Positions 31,565 through 41,883 of a stretch of DNA of 55,273 bases are shown piece by piece (position 1 is the first letter of the stretch; each line of letters begins with the position of its first letter). The notes beneath the pieces are model-generated. The model saw only the letters and a program-made list of their open reading frames with translations, ran no database searches and was not told the origin of the DNA. This DNA is from Perkinsus marinus ATCC 50983 (taxonomy: Eukaryota; Perkinsozoa; Perkinsida; Perkinsidae). The DNA is taken from assembly GCF_000006405.1 (NCBI RefSeq), contig NW_003216498.1, positions 431,088-486,360 on the forward strand, in the 5' to 3' direction. The position numbers and the translations under genes were made by a program.

Positions 31565-33573
31565 ATGCCGATTGATATCAATAAGCTCCGCGCAGAAAAG
31601 GGCGGCGACCCGGAGGCTGTCCGAGCTTCTGAGCAGAAGAGGTAATTGAGTGAAGCATGGGGTGAGGTGTATTGCTGAATCGTAGGTATCGGAACTCCGA
31701 TACTGTGGGCAATGCTGTAGAGCTGGATCAGCAGTGGCGGAAGGATATGTTCGCTCTTGACAAGCTCCGTGAGGAACTAGGCAAGGTATTGAGGGTATCT
31801 TCAGGTTGACCGTGGTAGATGCAGAAGAGGTTCAGGAGTGACCATCGTGTATACTATCAGATTCAAAAGGAGATTACTCAGAAAAAGAAGGCCTCTAAGG
31901 GTAAGGACCCTTGCACTGAGGAACTCGTTCGCAAGGCTGAGGGCGAGAAGAAAATTCAGGAGCAGGAGAAGCTCGTTGCTGAAGTTGCCAAGTCTCGTGA
32001 TGCTGTAATATCGAGTGTGTAAGAATGGTGATGATGAAGGTGTTGATGTTCTCTAGGCTGTACACTCTATCGGGAATATCATCCTTCCTGATGTGCCTGT
32101 CGGCAATGATGAGGACAACAACGAGGTGTACAAGAAGTGGGGTCAGCCTAGGTACTATACCATCGATGCATTGAGTAGTCGAGTCTCTTTGTTATTCGTA
32201 GACAAATCCTCGTCGATGGGAAGACCCCTGGTCACCTCTACCATCACCAGATTATGTACATGCTCGGTGCTATGGACCAGGAGCGCGGCATTAATATCGT
32301 TGGTCATCGTGGATACTTCCTCCGTGGTGTTGGGGTCCTTCTCAATATGGCCCTCATCAACTACGGTATGAGCCTGCTTGTTAAGAAGTAGTAGAGGCTG
32401 CTCTGGTGAATACTGTTGGAGCTCGTTTGTCGTGTAGGGGTTACACCGCCCTCCAACCTCCCTTCTTTATGAAGAAGGACATCATGGCTGAGACCGCCGA
32501 GTTGGGCGACTTCGATGAGCAACTTTATAAGGTGAGGGTGATGCCCTCAGGGGCTCAGGAGTAGTTCTGGTCAGGTCAGCGAGAACTCCCAGCAGAAGAA
32601 GGAGGAGAAGGGCCTCAAGGAGAACGATGGGGAGTACTACCTCATCGCCACTTCCGAGCAACCTATCTCGGCCTACCACCGTAAAGAGTGGATCGACGAG
32701 GACCAACTCCCTCTACGTTATGCTGGGTAATTGATACTCTTGAAAGTTGCAATGACATGCCCTTCAGTATTTCTACCTGTTTCCGTAAGGAGGCGGGTTC
32801 CCACGGTAAGGAGACCTGGGGACTATACCGAATCCATCAGTTTGAGAAGTTGGAGCAGTTCTGTATCACTACTCCTGAGGAAAGCGTCGCCATGCATGAG
32901 CATATGCTCGGTAATATCATCATTGGTGGCCGGCCTTGGCCTTCTCAAGTGCTCGTCTTTAGATATGGCTGAGGAGTTCTATCAGTCTCTCGATCTCCCT
33001 TACAGAGTCGTTAAGATTGTCTCTGGTGCCCTCAATGATGCTGCTGCTAAGAAGTACTACTACCTTGTTTATATTGCTCTACAGTAGTCCTGATGATGAT
33101 AGGTATGACCTCGAGGCCTGGTTCCCTGGTTATAACATGTATAAGGAGCTCGTCTCCTGCTCCAACTGTACGGACTATCAAGCCCGGGCTATGGAGACTC
33201 GCTGCGGCCATGTGAAGCAGGGCGAGCGCGAGAAGCGATATGTAGGTTACCAGGATGAAGGCTGGAAGGTTTGGTATGGCCCTTCATAGGTTCACATGTT
33301 GAACTCGACACTCTGTGCTACGGAGCGTGCTATGTGCTGTATCGTTGAGAACTATCAGGAAGAGGAAGGTGTCCGAGTCCCCAGAGTTTTGGTAGGATAG
33401 TAATAGTATAGTAGTATTGGGTCGATGGTGGTTGCCTAGGTTCCGTTCATGCATGGCATGGAGTTCCTTCCCTACGTAAAGCCTGTCCCTAAGAACCCTG
33501 ATGAGGGCAAGAAGGTAGGGCCTCCACCCAATGTCAGGGGATGAGTTAATCGTGTTAGGCTGAGAAGAAGTAG
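31565..33573 (+). CDS. SerRS: Seryl-tRNA synthetase, cytosolic type
   Basis: Thirteen exons (31565-31641, 31686-31785, 31861-32016, 32057-32151, 32202-32387, 32438-32531, 32575-32726, 32768-32925, 32963-33053, 33103-33241, 33290-33391, 33440-33514, 33559-33573) give 479 residues with no frame conflict. It charges tRNA-Ser with serine. The N-terminal helical arm (about residues 35-110, basic [14 protein letters not shown] and [16 protein letters not shown]) binds the tRNA. Class II motif 2 is [20 protein letters not shown] and motif 3 is [18 protein letters not shown]. The serine-specific TSEQP and HQFEKLEQF stretches are present. The C-terminal KKAEKK tail is as in eukaryotic cytosolic enzymes. 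There is no targeting peptide. The intron ending at 31860 was chosen over a shorter one because it restores LGKIQKEI. Confidence 0.95.
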
Positions 33574-33697
33574 AGGGTCTTCTTCTTCTTCCGATAGAAG
33601 GAGATTAGTAACATTCCTGTTGCTGCAGTTACTGCCCCTTGTATGACTACTGTTTCGATACCTTCATAGGCTTGATACACCTTTCGTTTTGAGTTGA

Positions 33698-34176
33698 TCA
33701 AGTACGCTGAGGAATGTCCAGAGAGTACGTGATTCGATTATAAATGAAAATGTGAGAATCAATTGCAACAAGAAAATGTAATAGTCGTTCCTGGGGTGAT
33801 ACAGCATAGCCCCCAGGGGTGGGTCTCGCCACGATGAAAGGTACAGATGAGAAGGCCAAGAGGTTGTGGTAAGGAGGCCTATAGACCACGCCTCGGGATC
33901 CCGATCGCATGGGTCCTAATATCATACCTACGATGCCGATATGAGGCGAACGTAGAGTAGATTCATAGGATGTCACCTGGGAAGTGTTATTACGAGGGCC
34001 GAAGGGCTTAGTACTACGAATGGAGGGATAGTCGACCTCTGTGGGGCCGAGTACAACAAACTGGCAGAGACTCAAGACAATAGCCAAAGCACAGAAAGAG
34101 CCCAATGAGCCGGACCAGGGATCACAGATGCTGGCGTAATCCGAGAGGACAGTGTTGGGTACTCACTCGGTCCCAT
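33698..34176 (-). CDS. Hypothetical protein
   Basis: The model starts at ATG 34176, immediately after the stop of the upstream membrane-protein gene. Its first part reads MGPSEYPTLSSRITPASVIP, then after a possible 32-bp intron FVVLGPTEVDYPSIRSTKPF, and a third block from about 33940 to 33698. A competing unspliced frame encodes a hydrophobic N-terminus. No family was recognised. It may be the 3' UTR of its neighbour. Confidence 0.25.
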
Positions 34177-34785
34177 TCATCGAGAGGATGTCGATGCGAA
34201 GGGATCGTTGATGGCCCTGCCTGCCATAGCTGCTGCCTCACAACGCCACTCAAGCCGTGTGGCGGAGCGCGATCGGGGGCTCATCGAGGGTCTCTGTCGC
34301 AAGGCACGTGTCTGCTCCGGACGGCCTACTGCAGAATCGTCCGAAACAGAAAATCGGGAACTGACTGCGGTGTTTTCCAAGGCATGAGCAGCTGACCGAG
34401 TTGGGCACTCCCTGTGATACACTCTGACTCTTCTTAGGAAGACTATAGCGAATGTGATGCTAAAGACAAGGGACACCATAGACATGATGACCAGTCGTCC
34501 TGGGATGACCTACACCAAGAGGCCAGGCAGTCGGTAGCCTCTGATGACCACTCTGTGTAGCTCTCTGTATCGGGTTGATAAGTGAGTCTCAAATTCATTG
34601 AGAAATTCCCAAGTAGTATCCTGAGGACTACGGCGATGCCGCTACTTCCCACCGTAACGGATATTATCAATCCTGAAGCTGACCATAGGTGGACATGCGA
34701 GAACCCAAATGAGAAGGGCTGGGCTGGTGGTGTACTGCAGCAGCCACTCTGTAGGTATACGCCTCTCGATGGCCTCATGGACGTC
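34177..34785 (-). CDS. Membrane protein of unknown function, 3' exons
   Basis: Three exons join in phase: from 34785 (DVHEAIERRIPTEWLLQY then hydrophobic ALLIWVLACPP), then TTWEFLNEFETHLSTRYREL ... VIRGYRLPGLL, then VITFAIVFLRRVRVYHRECP and a serine/arginine-rich tail ending FASTSSR at 34177. Introns are about 40 and 55 bp. At least two membrane helices are likely. Upstream exons must lie in 34786-35300, where fragments such as RRADVMRREALLIEDHM are seen but could not be joined. No family was recognised. Confidence 0.45.
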
Positions 34786-35472
34786 CTGGTAAGAACAATT
34801 CGACACCGTGACAGAGTGCGAGGGAACACAACATGTGCAATGAGTGCTGATGAGCTTAGTCACTGACAAATCATCAGAAGGTCAGCACTGAGAGCGACAT
34901 TCGATGCTGGGCTACTGCTGTAAGCTTGTCAACGATGTGATTGTGATCGATTTGGGGCTGCTGCTGCTGCTGCCACGTGAACACTTTTCCAAGTCGCATA
35001 CACTGGAAATATGTCTATCGCGGGATCACAACGATGCCCATGCATATGGTCTTCTATCAGAAGTGCCTCCCTACGCATCACATCCGCTCGGCGGTTCGGA
35101 CATTCCATCGGATCCTCTCGCTTGAGAAATCGTATCGATCCAGAGATGGGTTGGAAGTGTCTATCAGTACTGACTGAGGTGGATGGTGCTATCTAGTTGA
35201 CAAGCCCGTAGTACACCGAATCGGCTATGCATGATGTTACTGCTAGATCTTATGGTACGCACGAAACGGAGTAGACCGGCACTCACGACTCAACACTTCA
35301 ATGTCGCCTAAGGAGAGAGGTAGTAGTGGTAAATAGGTAGCTGCCTTTCGAAGATCAAGGCAATGATAATCCCGACTTGAAAAGTCTCACACCCCGCCGG
35401 AACCTCCAGCAGCAGAAGGCACTACCGACGTGGCGGGCAGGGTCGCTCGATATACTCAAGAATACGACATTT
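34786..35472. other. Probable upstream exons and leader, unresolved
   Basis: Coding-like fragments occur on the minus strand (about 34990-35120), and a CTG/CAG run (34955-34972) probably lies in an intron. No start could be fixed. Confidence 0.3.
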
Positions 35473-35829
35473 TCATGAAGATGGTGCTGCTCTTGCTGCA
35501 ACACTCTTATCGGTATCACCATAGTGATCATCAATGTTATTACTGTCGCAGAGATAAAACAAAGACAACAAAAAGAGGAATAGCAGAGAAGGGGGTAGAT
35601 CTGATGGAGACTGGATTATAAATCCACAACGGTGAATGGCCTTTGAAGGGATGTCCTCGTACGACTGTTGTATAGCCAAGTGGAAGGGCCCCTTCTCCTT
35701 GGGGGTAACGGGCAGAGGCACGGCTCCAGACCTCGTACCGTATGAGGAGGCTGAGAAGGCGACACAGGCGACTATTGAGACCATCAGAAAGAAGGAAAGC
35801 CCGAAGGGGCGTCGTGGTAGTCGAGACAT
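35473..35829 (-). CDS. Small putative secreted/membrane protein
   Basis: The ATG at 35829 opens a 118-residue frame with a signal-peptide-like start (MSRLPRRPFGLSFFLMVSIV, then ACVAFSASS). A hydrophilic part follows (VTPKEKGPFHLAIQQSYED ... KAIHRCGFIIQ), with a hydrophobic stretch LLFLFLLSLFYL near the end. An overlapping frame is also open, so an intron may exist. No family was recognised. Confidence 0.35.
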   Translation of the reverse strand: MSRLPRRPFGLSFFLMVSIVACVAFSASSYGTRSGAVPLPVTPKEKGPFHLAIQQSYEDIPSKAIHRCGFIIQSPSDLPPSLLFLFLLSLFYLCDSNNIDDHYGDTDKSVAARAAPSS

Positions 35830-35903
35830 GGGCAAAGGCCACTGACAGAGGAATGATCACGAGGAGGTTAACTACAACCAACAACCAACAACAACAACAA
35901 CGA

Positions 35904-36688
35904 CTATTGAAACGGAAATACCCCGAAATAAATCGACGGTTTCAATGAACGAAAAGGGCCTTGACAATCATCAAAGTTACTTCCAGCGGCCCCCACTAGA
36001 ATGTAATCATAAATACTCCGGCTACTTGGGCTGAACATTAACAGAAAAATGGTATAATAGGGATGTGCTCGTGCGTAGGGAAGAACGTCCTCGATACTAG
36101 CAGGGACTCGTATGACGTGTGGTATCACTCTGGCCAGTGTGGGAAAAGGAAGATGTCGCAGCAACGACCATGGGCTGAGATCCTGAGGAGAGCTCCATCG
36201 AGTGGTGATGACCAGTTTCCCATCACTACCATAGTCCAGGATGATCGTGATACTTAGGACCTCCTCTGAAGGGACTCCTACCAATCACCGTCCCTGGTCG
36301 TGTCGTTCTGTCCATGGTCATGGAAGAGACCTTCTCCTGCCTTGTCCGTTGTTCCTCCCTCCTCATCTACAGTCTTCCCCTGGGAATATAGAGCTACTGC
36401 TAATCCCAGAAAAATGATGGATGGTGGAGTGTCCAGGATCCCTCTGTTGTGGTATGGCCTTTTAACGTGGGCATCTCCCAAGTGTTCCATTGATGCTTCC
36501 TTCACAGAGCCCATAATATCACTAATGGGTAGGAGTTCGAACGCGCGCTCAACAGCCTCTACTCCTGACCATCCAGAGGCTGGTGATACGGTGAATAGGA
36601 GGATGAGAAGGAAGAACACCGGTCTAACGGGAGAGCCTCGAAGATTATGACCACCTCCGAAAGTCGGCTTTGATGATGTGCTGGACAT
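35904..36688 (-). CDS. Putative signal-anchored protein (haplotype-A copy)
   Basis: The frame from ATG 36688 reads MSSTSSKPTFGGGHNLRGSP, then the hydrophobic FFLLILLFTVSPASG (signal or anchor), then VEAVERAFELLPISDIMGSV and a second hydrophobic SIIFLGLAVALYS. A downstream frame (to 35904) reads LVITTRWSSPQDLSPWSLLR ... HPYYTIFLLMF and is probably a second exon. The joining intron was not resolved. No family was recognised. Its 5' half is repeated almost identically beyond the gap. Confidence 0.45.
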
Positions 36689-37032
36689 TTGCGGGATAGC
36701 CAGTTGAAAAATCACACCAAGGCCTACAAGGACTGGGGTATCTTAGGTGGAAGCACATAAGATACAGAATAGGTCCGACCACGTGACGTTTTAAGCTTGC
36801 GGCACGTTTCCTCATCAGTTCTCTCGCGTGCATCACTTCCCCCATTCCATGGCTTCCCTTTCTGTTCCATTGGCTATCGATAGAAGGAAGGGAACCTGAT
36901 AGCCTCTATCATGATGATGCTCACCGGAAACAAAAATGTGTTCTCAGTGATACGACTACACCTTTTAAACATCTAGTTCGTTTTTGGAACCATCGATTTT
37001 GACGGGACGCGCGAAGTTAGAGGTACGAATCC

Positions 37033-37155
37033 GGGGCCTATTTCACAAGAAACGCTCCTTAAGTTGCACCTTGGATCTAGGAGCAAGGGGCAAGGAGAAA
37101 CCGTAAGGTACTTTACAATTTTCGCACCTTATGATGGCTTGTGAAATAGGCCCCC
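37033..37155. mobile_element. 123-bp MITE present in one copy of the locus only
   Basis: It starts GGGGCCTATTTCACAAG and ends with the complement CTTGTGAAATAGGCCCCC, giving terminal inverted repeats of 17 bp. The matching position in the second copy (around 38331, AATCC/GAACTGGG) lacks exactly this segment, so the empty site is visible in the same window. It is too small to code for anything, so it must be non-autonomous. Confidence 0.85.
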
Positions 37156-37179
37156 GAACTGGGATTATCATATTCGCAA

Positions 37180-37420
37180 TTGGAACTTCCGAATTCGTCA
37201 CAGAACATTCAAGTTTGTCTGGGGTCGATAGCACTTTCAAGTTCGCGTTAATAGAACTTTCAATTTCGACATTCGAACCTTCGAATTCGTCATAGAGCTT
37301 TCAATCTCGTCGAGCACACCTTCAGACCTTCAATTTCGTCCCTTTAGAAAAATCGATTTCGTCGAGCTGAACTTCAATTTCGCGTTATCGAGGCAACTAT
37401 GGCAGTGCTCTCATAATGAG
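37180..37420. repeat. Degenerate short-period repeat array (haplotype A)
   Basis: Units such as CTTTCAATTTCGAC and CCTTCGAATTCGTC recur about every 20 bases with variation. The same array occurs at 38350-38520 and 42110-42225, where it is split by the 3.6-kb element. It lies upstream of the signal-anchored protein gene. Confidence 0.7.
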
Positions 37421-37520
37421 NNNNNNNNNNNNNNNNNNNNNNNNNNNNNNNNNNNNNNNNNNNNNNNNNNNNNNNNNNNNNNNNNNNNNNNNNNNNNNNN
37501 NNNNNNNNNNNNNNNNNNNN
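37421..37520. other. Assembly gap of 100 N
   Basis: Exactly 100 unknown bases. The sequence before it ends at the same point (TCTCATAATGAG) that recurs at about 42237, and the sequence after it restarts at a point already seen at 36219. Confidence 0.98.
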
Positions 37521-37990
37521 CCCATCACTACCATAGTCCAGGATGATCGTGATACTTAGGACCTCCTCTGAAGGGACTCCTACCAATCACCGTCCCTGCT
37601 CGTGTCGTTCTGTCCATGGTCATGGAAGAGACCTTCTCCTGCCTTGTCCGTTGTTCCTCCCTCCTCATCTACAGTCTTCCCTTGGGAATATAGAGCTACT
37701 GCTAATCCCAGAAAAATGATGGATGGTGGAGTGTCCAGGATCCCTCTGTTGTGGTATGGCCTTTTAACGTGAGCATCTCCCAAGTGTTCCATTGATGCTT
37801 CCTTCACAGAGCCCATAATATCACTAATGGGTAGGAGTTCGAATGCGCGCTCAACAGCCTCTACTCCTGACCATCCAGAGGCTGGGGGTACGGTGAATAG
37901 GAGAATGAGGAGGAAGAACACCGGTCTAACGGAAGAGCCTCGAAGATTATGACCACCTCCGAAAGTCGGCTTTGGTGATTTGCTGGACAT
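37521..37990 (-). CDS. Second copy of the signal-anchored protein gene, cut by the gap
   Basis: From ATG 37990 the frame is MSSKSPKPTFGGGHNLRGSS ..., nearly identical to the gene starting at 36688 with only a few substitutions. The gap removes its 3' half. The flanks match as well, so this is a second version of the locus, not a separate gene. Confidence 0.6.
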
Positions 37991-38749
37991 TTGCGGGATA
38001 GCCAGTTGAAAAATCACACCAAGGCCTACAAAGACTGGGGTATCTTAGGTTGAAGCACATAAGATACAGAATAGGTCCGACCACGTGACGTTTCTAGCTC
38101 GCGGCACGTTTCCTCATCAGTTCTCTCGCGTGCATCACTTCCCCCAATCCATGGCTTCCCTTCCTGTTCCATTGGCTATCGATAGAAGAAAGGGAACCTG
38201 ATAGCCCCTATCATGATGATGCTCACCGGAAACAAAAATGTGTTCTAATTGATACGACTACACTTTTTATACATCTAGTTCGTTTTTGGAACCATCGATT
38301 TTGACGGGACGCGCGAAGTTGGAAGTACGAATCCGAACTGGGAGGATCATTTTCGCAATTGGACTTTTCAAATTCGTCACAGAACATTCAAGTTCGTCTG
38401 GGGTCGATAGCACTTTCAAGTTCGCGTTGATAGAACTTTTAATTTCGACAATCGAACCTTCGAATTCGTCATAGAACTTTCAATTTCGACTTTCGAACCT
38501 TCGAATTCGTCATAGAAGAAGCAAAGTGGTCCCAGTGGAGGCACACTCTGGTCCCGACGGAGGCACTCGGAAAAAAAAGGTGTTTTGTGAGGAATAGAGG
38601 CGACAACGACCACAACAACAACACCCACAACAACATCAGCACCAACAACGACAACAACAACAGCGTGCCTGGAACCGCGTGACATCGCCAACAACAACCT
38701 CAATTGGTTACAGTAAATCATCATCTAGTCATATATATAAACATGCCAT

Positions 38750-39235
38750 CTAATGTCTCTGTGCACCGGCATCAGCCCTTTCTCTGGCGAGACGAGCTGT
38801 TTGCTCGTACTCAGGAGCCACAGGCACCCATAGATGCCTAGGCCACGGCATTCCCCAAGTCCTCCAGCTGTATCCCCTTGTGACCACATCCCTCACAGCC
38901 TGCCATTCCTCGCCAGTATATTCGCCTTCCCCACTATCAATGCGGTACAGCTCTTCAGCAAAGGGCCTACAAGTGTTGACCCAAGCACCGTTAGAAGTAG
39001 CACCATATCTGCTGTTGATGCTCTCATCCTCGGCCAGTACAGTCAGCTGATTGTAAATCATATCCGTGGCTGCCCTTCTTCTAATGTTGAAAGGGCCTCC
39101 GATGCTGACGGCACAGATCAAGGCCACGCAGCAGTTGCCTTCATCTTCGCCCATGCTGTTGATGTCCACCGGCTGTGCACCAGTGTGCAGATAATCCTGC
39201 ACGTGCAGCCCCTCGGGTGCGAGCCCCGTAGCCAT
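38750..39235 (-). CDS. 161-residue protein of the inverted-arm element (left arm)
   Basis: MATGLAPEGLHVQDYLHTGA..., an acidic GEDEGNCCVAL segment, then AATDMIYNQLTVLAEDESIN, NGAWVNTC and a C-terminal helix ending DAGAQRH. The NC pair after an acidic stretch and the later W and H recall OTU-type cysteine proteases, but the right-arm copy has EANC where an OTU would need a glycine. The resemblance is weak. Upstream coding-like sequence in the same arm (about 39290-39470, minus strand) suggests it is the last exon of a longer gene. Confidence 0.5.
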   Translation of the reverse strand: MATGLAPEGLHVQDYLHTGAQPVDINSMGEDEGNCCVALICAVSIGGPFNIRRRAATDMIYNQLTVLAEDESINSRYGATSNGAWVNTCRPFAEELYRIDSGEGEYTGEEWQAVRDVVTRGYSWRTWGMPWPRHLWVPVAPEYEQTARLARERADAGAQRH

Positions 39236-39244
39236 CTTGGCTCA
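39226..39244 (+). other. Spliced-leader-like sequence (left arm)
   Basis: CCGTAGCCATCTTGGCTCA equals 19 consecutive bases of the 22-base alveolate spliced leader as I recall it, with C at the position that varies (Y) in Perkinsus. The next bases are GCGCAAG instead of AAG. It overlaps the start codon of the 161-residue frame on the other strand. Confidence 0.5.
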
Positions 39245-39457
39245 GCGCAAGCAACATGGCCCAGCGTACTATCGCCGATCTCATTATGTTCAATAAAAAA
39301 GGGGTTGAATCACATTTCCAGGGTATATCTGCCAGTAGGCTCGATAGGCACCCGCATCAAGAGAAAACAATGGCTCGAACATAGTCACGTCTCTGGTGTC
39401 CTCTCTACTAATGCAGTACAGTTGTTGACCAAAATCGGCAATGCCGATCCAAACCTC

Positions 39458-39688
39458 TCAATCGGGCAGTCCAAAGTCAATACCGGTCTCCTGCAAACTG
39501 TAGGCTGCAATACTCCATGATACCACCAATGAGGTCGTACATCGGCTCCCTACCATGATGGCCATCCCATAGCCCCTCATAAGCATACAACGGAAAACCT
39601 CAAAATGATAAGGGACTTGGAAGACAATTACTGTGGAGAGAAGAATGGATGAAGCTCGAGCAACTGAAATGGGCCATCCGCTCATCAA
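39458..39688 (-). CDS. 76-residue frame of the inverted-arm element (left arm)
   Basis: Reads MMSGWPISVARASSILLSTV ... HFEVFRCMLMRGYGMAIMVG ... GIDFGLPD. It is conserved in the right arm (40934-41164) with three substitutions. It is probably an upstream exon of the same element gene; an intron donor is possible after MAIM. Function unknown. Confidence 0.4.
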   Translation of the reverse strand: MMSGWPISVARASSILLSTVIVFQVPYHFEVFRCMLMRGYGMAIMVGSRCTTSLVVSWSIAAYSLQETGIDFGLPD

Positions 39689-39854
39689 TTCAGTTCACCA
39701 CTCCTCTCCGAACGATTGATCTGATCAATAGTTCATGCGTTTTATATAACATTCATCGGATGTTGTAGCGTTGTATGATGTCCCCTTCAAATACATCGAC
39801 GCTGGTGGCGATGCTCTCCCCATGGCTACAATACCCTGGATAACATTGGGAAAC

Positions 39855-40767
39855 CGTTAATTCACAACTGAACACCATGTAACCGCCACACTAAAGTAAC
39901 GAAATCAAACTACATTTCACTACGCGAGCAATGTGAAAAACAAAACTAGGAACACATGAAAATGTAGCTCATTTTCTAGTAAACTCTTGTCTTTCATCCT
40001 TCATCCACCTTGGGAGCCAAATAAAAACGAACGCTTCCTACCTCGGGAGAATCAGCCAACGAGTACTCCATCTAAAACCAAAACGCCATGCAAGTATTGC
40101 TAAACAGGATTCTCGACCTTACCATGAGAGGCACTTCCAATGACAAATGAACAACCACGACATCACTAAGTATATACGCATATTAAAGTTCAAATGAATG
40201 TAACTGCATTGATGACAATGCCTAAAGGACCAAGTTAACTAAGTTGAACTAATAATATTTGAATGACTAATTGTCGTGTTGATCTCGTTCTTGACAGACG
40301 TGCTTGCTATCTGGTGCAATGTAACATTGCCAATGTTGAACCCAGCGTGCACGTGGAATAACAAACCGATTAGAATATCTCAACATCGACAAGGGGATGC
40401 CTTGAAGGGATGGTTGGTAGCAGTTGCCAGCTACAGGAGTATCCTTGTATGTAATAATCCTCTAACAATTGACTGGATACGCGGAATTCCTATCCTAAAC
40501 GGTCAAGCCCGGTGATGCCACAACGCTGAGTTTTCCACTATAAGAGTGGGCGTATTTATGACAGAGTCGCTGGTGACCTTCGTTCTGTAGGACTTGAGTG
40601 ATGCAACGACGGTTTGGATTTCCCGGCACAATATCCGACTCCAGCATATTCCGCGGGAGTTTGCAGCCAAGGAACCATATGTTGCCGCCGATGCGCTATC
40701 TGCGACAATTCTACATGGTTCTCCTTCTGACGGCTACCAAGTGCTCTTGCAGAGAGCTCAATACTAC
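39855..40767. other. Central spacer of the inverted-arm element
   Basis: AT-rich in its left half. The right half has two open frames (40276-40515 and 40594-40869, +). The second contains LQHIPREFAAKEPYVAADAL, which resembles the C-terminal motif of the RNase H domain of LTR-type retroelements. It is best treated as a small, broken fossil fragment of such an element. No complete element is present. Confidence 0.4.
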
Positions 40768-40933
40768 GTTTCCCAATGTTATCCAGGGTATTGTAGCCAT
40801 GGGAAGAGCATCACCACCAGCGTCGATGTATCTGAAGGGGACATCATACAACGCTACAACATCCGATGAATGTTATATAAAACGCATGAACTATTGATCA
40901 GATCAATCGTTCGGAGAGGAGTGGTTAACTGAA

Positions 40934-41164
40934 TTGATGAACGGATGGCCCATTTCAGTTGCTCGAGCTTCATCCATTCTTCTCTCCACAGTAATTGTCT
41001 TCCAAGTCCCTCATCATTTTGAGGTTTTCCGTTGTATGCTTATGAGGGGCTATGGGATGGCCATCATGGTAGGGAGCCGATGTACGACCTCATGGGTGGT
41101 ATCATGGAGTATTGCAGCCTACAGTTTGCAGGAGACCGGTATTGACTTTGGACTGCCCGATTGA
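40934..41164 (+). CDS. 76-residue frame of the inverted-arm element (right arm)
   Basis: Mirror copy of the left-arm frame at 39458-39688, oriented outward. Followed in the same arm by a coding-like stretch (about 41167-41340: YCISREDTRDVTMFEPLFSL) that leads towards the 161-residue frame. Confidence 0.4.
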   Translation: MMNGWPISVARASSILLSTVIVFQVPHHFEVFRCMLMRGYGMAIMVGSRCTTSWVVSWSIAAYSLQETGIDFGLPD

Positions 41165-41388
41165 GAGGTTTGGATCGGCATTGCCGATTTTGGTCAACAA
41201 CTGTACTGCATTAGTAGAGAGGACACCAGAGACGTGACTATGTTCGAGCCATTGTTTTCTCTTGATGCGGGTGCCTATCGAGCCTACTGTGAAAGTGGCA
41301 GATATAACCCTGGAAATGTGATTCAACCCCTTTTTTTATTGAACCATAATGAGATCGGCGATAGTACGATGGGCCATGTTGCTTGCGC

Positions 41389-41407
41389 TGAGCCAAGATG
41401 GCTACGG
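41389..41407 (-). other. Spliced-leader-like sequence (right arm)
   Basis: The same 19-base match as at 39226-39244, in inverse orientation because it lies in the other inverted arm. Confidence 0.5.
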
Positions 41408-41883
41408 GGCTCGCACCCGAGGGGCTGCACGTGCAGGATTATCTGCACACTGGTGCACAGCCGGTGGACATCAACAGCATGGGCGAAGATGAAGCCAACT
41501 GCTGCGTGGCCTTGATCTGTGCCTTCAGCATCGGAGGCCCTTTCAACATTAGAAGAAGGGCAGCCACGGATATGATTTACAATCAGCTGACTGTACTGGC
41601 CGAGGATGAGAGCATCAACAGCAGATATGGTGCTACTTCTAACGGTGCTTGGGTCAACACTTGTAGGCTCTTTGCTGAAGAGCTGTACCGCATTGGTAGT
41701 GGGGAAGGCGAATATGCTGGCGAGGAATGGCAGGCTGTGAGGGATGTGGTCACAAGGGGATACAGCTGGAGGACTTGGGGAATGCCGTGGCCTAGGCATC
41801 TATGGGTGCCTGTGGCTCCTGAGTACGAGCAAACAGCTCGTCTCGCCAGAGAAAGGACTGATGCCGGTGCACAGAGACATTAG
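41398..41883 (+). CDS. 161-residue protein of the inverted-arm element (right arm)
   Basis: Right-arm copy of the frame at 38750-39235, with six or so substitutions (for example EANC for EGNC). Both copies are uninterrupted, so the arms are young, have been homogenised, or the frame is under selection. Confidence 0.5.
   Translation: MATGLAPEGLHVQDYLHTGAQPVDINSMGEDEANCCVALICAFSIGGPFNIRRRAATDMIYNQLTVLAEDESINSRYGATSNGAWVNTCRLFAEELYRIGSGEGEYAGEEWQAVRDVVTRGYSWRTWGMPWPRHLWVPVAPEYEQTARLARERTDAGAQRH

Noticed and set aside
38834-39520. 228-residue plus-strand frame in the left arm of the inverted element
   Set aside because: The matching strand of the right arm does not keep it as one frame, whereas the 161-residue frame on the other strand is intact in both arms.
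40276-40515. Open frame in the spacer of the inverted-arm element as a transposase candidate
   Set aside because: No transposase motif is visible. The neighbouring frame looks like a fossil RNase H fragment, so the spacer was not called as the element's enzyme.
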